Shown: positions 1 to 7,219 of the stretch, piece by piece
Numbering within the stretch: position 1 is the stretch's first letter
Layout of the letters: every line of letters begins with the position of its first letter
Assembly (NCBI GenBank): GCA_025354615.1
Contig: JANXMO010000473.1
Span: forward strand, 1 to 9,665
DNA: 9,665 bases
DNA from: Burkholderiales bacterium
Lineage (GTDB): Bacteria; Pseudomonadota; Gammaproteobacteria; Burkholderiales; Burkholderiaceae_C
Direction: 5' to 3'
Notes under the pieces: model-generated
The model's input: only the letters and a program-made list of their open reading frames with translations
Told to the model about the DNA's origin: nothing
Databases searched by the model: none
Made by a program: the position numbers and the translations under genes

Positions 1-1
1 G

Positions 2-490
2 CAGGAGTACCTGCGCTACTACGCCTACCCCGATTACTGGGAAGGCGGCGGCTTGTGGGCACAAGACGCGCTGCCGCTGATCGCCGCGCCGCTTTCCCTG
101 GAACCGGCAGCACGTGTTCAACAGCGGCAAGCCGAAGAGGAAGCCGCTTCCGAAGACTTTCACTTACGCAGCAGCGCCGAGGTCATCGGCTATGACATCC
201 AGACCGTCGATGGCAGCCTCGGCCATGTCAAGGATTTCATTTTTGACGACGAGTCCTGGGCCATCCGCTATTTGGTGGTCGACACCCGCAATTGGTGGCC
301 GGGCGGCAAGAAAGTGCTGCTGGCCACTCACTGGATCGAAAGCATCGAGTGGGCGGACAAAACGGTGCGTACCACCATGACGCGCGAGCAAATTCAGAAC
401 AGCCCTGACTACGATGAAGCCATTCCACTCGATCGGCCGTACGAGAAGCGGCTGCACGACGCTCACGGGCGGGCAGGGTATTGGTCCTGA
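2..490 (+). CDS. PRC-barrel domain protein, 5' end outside window (partial)
   Basis: The reading frame is open to the left edge, so the gene starts upstream; the TTG at 53 is an internal codon, not a start. The visible 162 residues begin with a Tyr/Trp-rich linker (YYAYPDYWEGGGLW), then a charged stretch, then a PRC-barrel domain at about residues 53-130 of the visible part, with the typical core GHVKDFIFDDESWAIRYLVV and WIESIEW. It ends RPYEKRLHDAHGRAGYW. From memory, this linker and tail match a family with two PRC-barrel copies joined by an aromatic linker, so a first barrel probably lies upstream. PRC-barrels are small beta-barrels found in RimM, photosynthetic reaction-centre H subunits and many stress-associated proteins of unknown role. 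No catalytic residues or signal peptide are visible. The stop lies 18 nt before the G6PDH gene, suggesting co-transcription. The family call is firm; the function is unknown. Confidence 0.85.
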   Translation, partial: QEYLRYYAYPDYWEGGGLWAQDALPLIAAPLSLEPAARVQQRQAEEEAASEDFHLRSSAEVIGYDIQTVDGSLGHVKDFIFDDESWAIRYLVVDTRNWWPGGKKVLLATHWIESIEWADKTVRTTMTREQIQNSPDYDEAIPLDRPYEKRLHDAHGRAGYWS

Positions 491-508
491 CGGCGGCAAA
501 GGATCGCT

Positions 509-1972
509 ATGGCAAAGATTTCTCCTGACGTCGGACCGCGTTTTGCGCAAGTGGTGGTGTTGTTTGGCGCCACTGGCGACTTGGCGCGCCGCAAACTGTT
601 GCCCGGCCTGTTTCATTTGACGAGTGCCGGTTTCATTCCGGGTTGCCGAATCATCGGTGTGTCGCTTGATGACATCGACCTCGATGCTTTCCGCCAGCTG
701 GCGCGCGCGGCGCTCGACGAGTTCTCGAGCCGCCCCGTCGGCGATGCGGAGTGGGCTGCATTTGCCGCCCTCCTCGACTACGTGCCGCTGGCCGCGGGCG
801 CCACGGCGCTCAAAGCCGCCGTGCACCAGTCAGAGCAGCTGCTGGGCCGCGAGAGCCGGCGCCTGCATTACCTGAGTGTGCCGCCCAGCGCGGCGTTGTC
901 AGCGGTGCAATTGCTGGGCGAAGCCGGATTGGTGGAACGTTCACGCATCGTGATGGAAAAGCCGTTCGGGACGGACCTGGTCAGCGCGGTGGCCTTGAAC
1001 ACGCGTTTGCACGGCGTGTTTGCCGAAGAGCAGATTTTTCGCATCGACCATTTCCTGGGCAAGGAGCCGGCGCAAAACATCCTCGCCTTCCGCTTTGCCA
1101 ATGGCTTGTTCGAGCCGATCTGGAACCGCAATTTTATCGACCACGTGCAGATCGACGTGCCGGAAACGCTGGGCCTGGGCCAGCGCGCCGGCTTTTACGA
1201 GCAAACCGGCGCTTACCGTGACATGGTCGTCACCCACCTGTTCCAGATTCTGGCGTTCATGGCGATGGAGCCGCCCACCGCGCTGGAGCCGGCGCCCATC
1301 AGCGAAGAAAAAAACAAGGTGTTTCGCAGCATGCTGCCGATTCAGCCGGCGGATGTGGTTCGGGGCCAGTACACGGGCTACCGTGCCGAACAGGGCGTCA
1401 ACCTTGAGTCAGACAGTGAAACTTTCATTGCTCTCAAATGTGCGATTGACAACTGGCGCTGGGCCGGCGTGCCGTTTTACCTGCGCACTGGCAAGCGGCT
1501 GGCCGAAGGGCAGCGGATCATTTCAATTGCTTTTCGTGAGCCGCCCAAAAGCATGTTCCCGGCCGGCTCGGGCGTGGGCGCGCAGGGTCCCGACCACCTG
1601 ACGTTCGACTTGGCCGATGCTTCAAAGATGTCGCTTTCCTTCTATGGCAAGCGCCCCGGACCGGGAATGCGGCTGGACAAGCTCAGCCTGCAGTTCGCGA
1701 TGCACGACACCGGCTTCATCGGTGACGTGCTGGAAGCCTACGAACGCTTGATCCTCGATGCCATGCGTGCCGACCGGACGCTTTTCACCACGGCCGAAGG
1801 CATCGAACGCTTGTGGGAGGTCTCGATGCCGTTGCTCGAAGCGCCGCCACCGGTGCGCTTTTACGCGCCGGGGTCTTGGGGGCCCAATGCCATTCACCAA
1901 CTGATCGCGCCACGCGCCTGGCGCTTGCCATTTGAGCGGGCATGGCGCAACCCGAATACAGTGGGCAACTGA
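509..1972 (+). CDS. zwf: Glucose-6-phosphate 1-dehydrogenase
   Basis: Oxidises glucose 6-phosphate to 6-phosphogluconolactone with NAD(P)+, the cytoplasmic entry step to the oxidative pentose-phosphate and Entner-Doudoroff routes and a major NADPH source. The 487 residues match the family's usual length. An N-terminal Rossmann fold carries the nucleotide motif GATGDLA (20-26); EKPFG follows at 150-154. The substrate motif RIDHFLGKE is at 178-186, and the probable catalytic His243 lies in RDMVVTHLFQ. The C-terminal half has NWRWAGVPFYLRTGKRL and ends in the typical APRAWRLPFERAW. The ATG at 509 has AAAGGA at 498-503 with 5 nt spacing. Odd: Phe replaces the common Tyr in RIDHYLGKE, and the GFYEQTGAYRDMVVTHLFQ region resembles, from memory, actinobacterial-type enzymes more than the usual proteobacterial Zwf. 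No pgl, edd or hexR is next to it. It may be a second, stress-linked paralogue. Cofactor preference cannot be read from the sequence. Confidence 0.96.
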   Translation: MAKISPDVGPRFAQVVVLFGATGDLARRKLLPGLFHLTSAGFIPGCRIIGVSLDDIDLDAFRQLARAALDEFSSRPVGDAEWAAFAALLDYVPLAAGATALKAAVHQSEQLLGRESRRLHYLSVPPSAALSAVQLLGEAGLVERSRIVMEKPFGTDLVSAVALNTRLHGVFAEEQIFRIDHFLGKEPAQNILAFRFANGLFEPIWNRNFIDHVQIDVPETLGLGQRAGFYEQTGAYRDMVVTHLFQILAFMAMEPPTALEPAPISEEKNKVFRSMLPIQPADVVRGQYTGYRAEQGVNLESDSETFIALKCAIDNWRWAGVPFYLRTGKRLAEGQRIISIAFREPPKSMFPAGSGVGAQGPDHLTFDLADASKMSLSFYGKRPGPGMRLDKLSLQFAMHDTGFIGDVLEAYERLILDAMRADRTLFTTAEGIERLWEVSMPLLEAPPPVRFYAPGSWGPNAIHQLIAPRAWRLPFERAWRNPNTVGN

Positions 1973-2001
1973 CGTTCTGCCGACCCTGCGCTTCATTCAT
2001 C

Positions 2002-2031
2002 TTTACCTATGTGCCAACGGCGCTTTACAAC
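2002..2031 (+). promoter_or_regulatory. Candidate promoter with two TTTAC half-sites upstream of the Spy-like gene
   Basis: TTTACC (2002-2007) and TACAAC (2026-2031) could be -35 and -10 hexamers with an 18-nt spacer, each matching consensus at about four of six positions. CTTTAC occurs at 2001-2006 and again at 2023-2028, 22 bp apart, about two helical turns. TTTAC is the reverse complement of GTAAA, the half-site known for CpxR in enterobacteria, where copies are usually 10-11 bp apart. The site may therefore be bound by the regulator encoded downstream. Promoter and operator readings overlap and cannot be separated by eye. Confidence 0.3.
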
Positions 2032-2071
2032 CGGCCGACATGCTCTGCATCACCCCATTACGGAGCTCCAA

Positions 2072-2629
2072 ATGGTACATGTCAACACAAAACAACCAGC
2101 GCGCCCCGCAGTGCGCAAGGCCGTCACCGCAACATGGCTTTTTGCCAGCGCCTTGGCACTCAGCGCCGTGGCGGTGGCCCAGCCGGGCATGGGCGGCAGG
2201 CCGCCGGCCCACGCCGGCTTTGACAACGGCACCTTGTTCGCCGGCCCTTCGCACCATGTGGTGCGGTTGGTCAATCATTTGCTTGATGGCTTGAATGTGA
2301 CACCGGCACAACGCAGCCAGATCGTGCAGCTGGCTGAAACTGCGGCGAACGAGATGAAACCCCAGCGCGACGCTGAACGCAGCCTGCGCGAAAAAGCCAT
2401 GCAAGTGCTGACGGCGCCCACCATCGATGCCGCCACGGCCGAGCAATTGCGGCAGCAGGAGTTGGTGCTGCACGAGCAGATCAGCCGCCGCACGCTGGCC
2501 GCGATGATCGATATTGGCCGCGTGCTCACGCCGCAGCAGCGCGCCACCTTGGCGGAGCGGGCTCGGCTGCATGTGGATGCGATGCGGGAACGCGCCGCGC
2601 GCCAACCGCATGACATGCCACGCCCGTAA
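2072..2629 (+). CDS. Exported Spy/CpxP-like periplasmic protein
   Basis: From ATG 2072 the product is 185 residues. This start is preferred over an upstream in-frame ATG at 2009 because GGAG sits at 2062-2065, and because it places a signal peptide correctly: basic residues (RPAVRKA), a hydrophobic core at about 20-35 and an AVA-Q cleavage site after residue 36. The mature protein is helical and charged, with two LTxxQ-type motifs: LNVTPAQR (74-81) and LTPQQR (152-157). These mark the Spy/CpxP family of periplasmic stress proteins, which in enterobacteria act as chaperone (Spy) or as feedback inhibitor of a sensor kinase (CpxP); sequence identity in the family is low. There is no cysteine, so no obvious metal site of that kind. 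A response regulator and kinase follow directly, so a CpxP-like accessory role is the most likely inference. The gene's stop (TAA) overlaps by one base an in-frame ATG of the regulator frame. Confidence 0.82.
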   Translation: MVHVNTKQPARPAVRKAVTATWLFASALALSAVAVAQPGMGGRPPAHAGFDNGTLFAGPSHHVVRLVNHLLDGLNVTPAQRSQIVQLAETAANEMKPQRDAERSLREKAMQVLTAPTIDAATAEQLRQQELVLHEQISRRTLAAMIDIGRVLTPQQRATLAERARLHVDAMRERAARQPHDMPRP

Positions 2630-2667
2630 TGCTTTTGGCGCCTGACGCCGCTGATTTCCGCACCGCC

Positions 2668-3381
2668 ATGTCCCTGCGTATTTTGATGATCGATGACGAC
2701 GCCCGCCTGTCCACAATGGTGGCCGACTACCTGCGGCCGGCCGGGTTCGACGTTGATAGTGCGGGGTCGCTTGCCGCCGGGCGCAAGCGCCTCGACAGCG
2801 GCAGCTACGAAGCCTTGTTGCTCGACCTGATGCTGCCCGATGGCGATGGCCTGGACTTGTGCCGCGAATTGCGCAGCGCGGTGCGCACCCGTCATCTGCC
2901 CTTGTTGATGCTGACCGCTCGCGGCGAGGCACTGGACCGCATTGTTGGCCTGGAGCTCGGCGCCGATGACTACCTTCCCAAACCCTTCGAGCCGCGTGAG
3001 CTGCTGGCCCGTGTCAAAGCCTTGCTGCGCCGTGCCACGGCGCAGCCGCACGCCGACGGTTTGCTGCGGTTCGGCCGGCTGGAAATCGATGTCGGCGAAC
3101 GGATGGCGCGCGTCGACGGCAAGCCTTGCGACCTGACCGGCCATCAATTCGATCTGCTGGTGGTGCTGGCGCAAAGCGCGGGCCGGGTGCTGTCGCGCGA
3201 CCAGATCATGGATTCGCTCAAAGGCCATCCGTTGGACGCATTTGACCGTTCGATCGACGTGCACATCTCGCGCATCCGTGCCGTCATCGAAGACGACCCG
3301 AAAACGCCGCGCCGCGTGTTGACGGTGCGCGGTGCAGGCTATGTATTCGCCAAAAAGCAGGATGCCGACGAAGCCCGCTGA
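2668..3381 (+). CDS. OmpR/PhoB-family response regulator
   Basis: A 237-residue two-component regulator. The receiver domain (about 4-118) has acidic pocket residues Asp9/Asp10, phosphoacceptor Asp53 in LLLDLMLPDG, Thr83 in LMLTARGE and Lys105 in DYLPKPFEP, so all functional residues are present. A winged-helix DNA-binding domain fills about 130-230, ending RRVLTVRGAGYVF. Start choice: ATG 2668 gives the usual short N-terminus (MSLRILMIDDD) but has no clear Shine-Dalgarno. ATG 2629, overlapping the previous stop as TAATG, would add 13 residues and allow translational coupling, and is a real alternative. The position between a Spy/CpxP-like gene and a kinase suggests a CpxR-like role controlling the upstream promoter. 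It is not assigned to cpxR because subfamily cannot be settled by eye. Confidence 0.94.
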   Translation: MSLRILMIDDDARLSTMVADYLRPAGFDVDSAGSLAAGRKRLDSGSYEALLLDLMLPDGDGLDLCRELRSAVRTRHLPLLMLTARGEALDRIVGLELGADDYLPKPFEPRELLARVKALLRRATAQPHADGLLRFGRLEIDVGERMARVDGKPCDLTGHQFDLLVVLAQSAGRVLSRDQIMDSLKGHPLDAFDRSIDVHISRIRAVIEDDPKTPRRVLTVRGAGYVFAKKQDADEAR

Positions 3382-3399
3382 AGCAGCCGTGGCCAGGCG

Positions 3400-4761
3400 A
3401 TGAAGACGCTCACATTGCGCATCTACATCGCCCTGGTGGCGGTGCTGCTGCTGTTTGCACTCGCTTCGGGGTGGTTGTTTCAGCGCCATCTTGAACGCGA
3501 GCGCACGCAGGCGGAACTGGTGTTGTCCGAGCGCATGTCGGCTTGGGGTGAGTTGATTCAACGCTCATTGCCGGGGGCAGACGCTGCGCCGGAACAGCAG
3601 GCGCTGGCGCTGGGGGAATGGTCACAGCGGCTGCGCTTGCCGCTGGCGCTGGACACACCCGCCGGCCAACGCATCGGCACCTCGGATTCCTACCTGCGCC
3701 GCCTGCGCGACGGCGGCGCACGCACCTTTGCCGTGCGGCTGGACGACGGGCGCACGCTGTGGGTGATGCGGCCCGGCTTGGGCCGTCGGCCGCCATTGAG
3801 CCGTGACGAACCGCAAGGTACTGCGCATGCGCTCTACAACAGCCCGCCGCTGCTGTTGCCGTTCGTGCTGCCCCTGGTTCCGCTGGCCTGGCAGCAAGGG
3901 GTTGGACTGTTGGTGCTGTTGTCGGGCCTGTTCGTCGCCGTGGCGGCCGCGGCCTGGCCGGTGGTGCGGCGCCTGACGCGCCGCCTGTTGGCATTGAAGC
4001 AGGGCGTCGAGCGCTTTGGCGAAGGCCACCTGGCGCACCGTGTGGAGGTTGCCGGCCGCGATGAAGTGGCGGCCGTGGCGGCCAGTTTCAATCAGGCGGC
4101 CAGCCGTATCGAGGCATTGGTGCGTTCACATCAGTCGCTGTTGGCCAATGCCAGCCACGAGCTGCGCTCGCCACTAGCGCGCATGAAAATGGCGTTGTCG
4201 ATGATCGAAGACGCCGCACCGCAGCAGCGCGCACAGTTGCAACGCGAAATCGACACCAACATCGCCGAGCTGGATGAACTCGTTGAAGAAGTGCTGCTGG
4301 CCAGCCGCCTGGACGCCTTGCAGGCACTGGAGCGCCGCGACCCGGTCGATCTGCTCGGCCTGGCCGCCGAAGAAGCCGCGCGCACCGACGCCATGCTGGA
4401 AGGCGAACCGCTGGCCGTGCTGGGTGACGAACGTCTGCTGCGCCGCGCGGTGCGTAACCTGCTCGAGAACGCACGCCGTTATGGCGGCGGTGAGGTGGCT
4501 GTTGAAACGGCGCGTGTTGGTGATCAGGCGGTGCTGAAAGTTTGTGACCGCGGGGCGGGCGTTCCGGTACAACAGCGTGAGCGCATCTTTGAGCCGTTTT
4601 ATCGCTTGCCCGGCCACGCCGAGCAAAGTGGCGGCGTTGGCCTGGGTTTGAGCCTGGTCAAACAAATTGCCCAGCGCCATGGCGGAACTGTGCATTGCGA
4701 GGCGCGTGCCGGCGGCGGCAGTTGCTTCGTGGTGCGTTTGCCGCTGGCGCCAGCGCCGTGA
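3400..4761 (+). CDS. Membrane sensor histidine kinase with HAMP domain
   Basis: The 453-residue partner kinase of the preceding regulator, 18 nt after its stop. The order is: TM1 (about 8-27); a periplasmic segment of about 120 residues; a hydrophobic stretch 151-188 containing TM2 (about 168-188); HAMP (about 188-242); dimerisation and phosphotransfer domain with H-box NASHELRSPLARMKM (phospho-His253); and the ATPase domain with N-box RNLLENARRYGG (Asn353, Asn357), G1 CDRGAGVP (Asp383), F-box ERIFEPFYR and G2 GGVGLGLSLVK (411-421). All catalytic boxes are intact. It should autophosphorylate His253 and pass phosphate to Asp53 of the regulator. The periplasmic domain is not one I recognise; given the neighbouring exported Spy-like protein it probably senses envelope or metal stress (inference). 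Only AGG (3395-3397), 2 nt before the ATG, resembles a ribosome-binding site, so initiation may depend on coupling. Confidence 0.94.
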   Translation: MKTLTLRIYIALVAVLLLFALASGWLFQRHLERERTQAELVLSERMSAWGELIQRSLPGADAAPEQQALALGEWSQRLRLPLALDTPAGQRIGTSDSYLRRLRDGGARTFAVRLDDGRTLWVMRPGLGRRPPLSRDEPQGTAHALYNSPPLLLPFVLPLVPLAWQQGVGLLVLLSGLFVAVAAAAWPVVRRLTRRLLALKQGVERFGEGHLAHRVEVAGRDEVAAVAASFNQAASRIEALVRSHQSLLANASHELRSPLARMKMALSMIEDAAPQQRAQLQREIDTNIAELDELVEEVLLASRLDALQALERRDPVDLLGLAAEEAARTDAMLEGEPLAVLGDERLLRRAVRNLLENARRYGGGEVAVETARVGDQAVLKVCDRGAGVPVQQRERIFEPFYRLPGHAEQSGGVGLGLSLVKQIAQRHGGTVHCEARAGGGSCFVVRLPLAPAP

Positions 4762-4791
4762 GCGGCGTCATGACGGATGGCGCGGGGCTCG

Positions 4792-5223
4792 TCACGGTAA
4801 ACGTGCGGGCGTTTCACGCGCTCGTTCGGCATACCGGTTGAAACGCCACGCAGTCCCTTGCTGCGTGATGCGCCGCCAGCTGCCGCGCTTTTCGGCTGGC
4901 GTCATCCCTGGCCACTGCTGAACCTCTTCAAACGTACGGCCACAGCCCTTGCAAATGGCGTCGCCTTGGCTGGTTGAACAGATGGCGATGCACGGCGCAT
5001 CGGGCGTTGTGCCGTACCAGGCCAGCCAAGCCGCTTGTGCCGCAGCGGGCATTGCTGTTTCGCTGCACTCGCTTCGCTGGCCATACACCAGCAAGGCATA
5101 AATTTCGGCCAGTGCCCGCACCTCGTTGCAGGCACTGATGCCGTCGGGCGACGGTGAACGCTCTCGCCACCAGTTAATGGCCGATTCAATGTCGGTGATG
5201 TGAATGCCAGCCATGAGAGACAT
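4792..5223 (-). CDS. DUF3717 and DUF1289 domain protein
   Basis: A 143-residue protein made of two small domains. The N-terminal part (about 6-72) matches my memory of DUF3717: GIHITDIESAINWWRERSP, then VRALAEIYALLVYG. The C-terminal part (about 75-130) is DUF1289: PCIAIC, GDAICKGCGRTFEEV, W-x-MTPAEKR. It carries Cys78, Cys82, Cys91 and Cys94 in a C-x3-C-x8-C-x2-C pattern that could bind zinc or an iron-sulfur cluster. Neither domain has an established function that I know of. No signal peptide or membrane segment is present, so it is probably cytoplasmic. The start is ATG at 5223; a second in-frame ATG at 5214 (MAGIHIT) is equally plausible and neither has a clear Shine-Dalgarno. The gene converges on the kinase with only 30 nt between the stops and no terminator seen there, and it diverges from the helicase. 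Confidence 0.85.
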   Translation of the reverse strand: MSLMAGIHITDIESAINWWRERSPSPDGISACNEVRALAEIYALLVYGQRSECSETAMPAAAQAAWLAWYGTTPDAPCIAICSTSQGDAICKGCGRTFEEVQQWPGMTPAEKRGSWRRITQQGTAWRFNRYAERARETPARLP

Positions 5224-5649
5224 TGCTTTTTATAGTCTGCGAGTTTGCACCATGCTTGTTACAACCCCACCTGTTCAAGGGTGTTGTCGATACCAGCCGG
5301 GTGTTGACTCGTTTAGCCCCTACAATTCTGACTTGCTGGAGCAATAGCTCCGCTTTCGTTCATCCCCTCTGACCTTGTCGAGTCTCCCCGCAGTGTTGGC
5401 CCTTATGGGCGGCCTGCGCGGCCTGTTCGAATCCGCAAAGCAATGCGCCTTTTTCCAAGGTTGCGGTCGCTTTCGGGAATGGTTGGCGGCGATGCCGTCG
5501 CTTTGACCGTTCCTGTTGCCGCTTTTAGCGTTGCCATGGTTCGGCCTTTTTGATAGCGACCTGTTGGCCATCGCGTACTCCGTGATGGCTGGGCGCCTCA
5601 AACCGCACGTCTGCCGTGCATTGGCGCCATATTGCGTAGAAAGAAGATG
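5224..5649. other. Long divergent intergenic region / helicase leader
   Basis: 426 nt lie between the DUF3717 start and the helicase start, with no convincing gene. On the minus strand TATAAA (5229-5234) sits 5 nt from the ATG at 5223. On the plus strand TTGACT (5304-5309) and TACAAT (5321-5326) look like promoter hexamers but are only 11 nt apart. A small hairpin GGAGC-AATA-GCTCC lies at 5338-5351 and a stronger one at 5567-5589. Two short open frames occur (ATG 5405 to 5506, 33 codons; ATG 5443 to 5553, 36 codons), both without a ribosome-binding site. If transcription starts near 5330, the helicase mRNA has a leader of roughly 300 nt, as is known for cold-shock helicases such as E. coli deaD; that comparison is inference. 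Confidence 0.6.
5567..5589 (+). promoter_or_regulatory. Strong hairpin in the helicase leader
   Basis: GCCATCGCG (5567-5575) pairs with CGTGATGGC (5581-5589) around the loop TACTC: nine base pairs including one G-U. No T-run follows, so it is not an intrinsic terminator. It ends 60 nt before the helicase ATG. A role in controlling helicase expression is inferred from position only. Confidence 0.5.
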
Positions 5650-7092
<1,443 letters not shown>

Positions 7093-7113
7093 GTCGAAAA
7101 AAGCCGCATGGCG

Positions 7114-7145
7114 TTGAAAAAGCTCGCTACGGCGAGCTTTTTCAA
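7114..7145 (+). terminator. Intrinsic terminator after the helicase gene
   Basis: TTGAAAAAGCTCGC (7114-7127) and GCGAGCTTTTTCAA (7132-7145) form a perfect 14-bp stem around TACG, a UNCG-type tetraloop closed by C-G, which is among the most stable RNA loops. The T-run is the 3' arm of the stem, and the matching A-run makes the signal able to work on both strands. It lies 21 nt after the helicase stop and separates it from tsaD. Confidence 0.92.
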
Positions 7146-7219
7146 TCAGCGGGGAGGGCAGTTTTGAAAAACGGCTGCGTGTTGGATTGTGGGCATGTCT
7201 CACGTCAAGGTAAATTGCA

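Noticed and set aside
164..826. 220-codon minus-strand frame across the PRC-barrel/zwf junction
   Set aside because: It crosses the ends of two clearly coding genes on the other strand and shows no family motif.
2275..3561. 428-codon minus-strand frame opposite the response regulator
   Set aside because: It lies opposite three clearly conserved genes, and its low-complexity Gln/His/Ala/Arg content is typical of antisense frames in GC-rich DNA.
4742..4755. 14-bp perfect palindrome at the 3' end of the kinase gene
   Set aside because: It lies in codons for the Leu/Ala/Pro-rich C-terminus, no T-run follows, and GC-rich codon use can produce it by chance.
5304..5326. TTGACT and TACAAT as a sigma-70 promoter for the helicase
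   Set aside because: Each hexamer is good but the spacer is only 11 nt, far below the usual 16-18; neither has a proper partner at the right distance.
5425..5434. GTTCGAATCC, resembling the T-loop of a tRNA
   Set aside because: The flanking bases do not form the T stem, and no acceptor, D or anticodon arm can be built around it.
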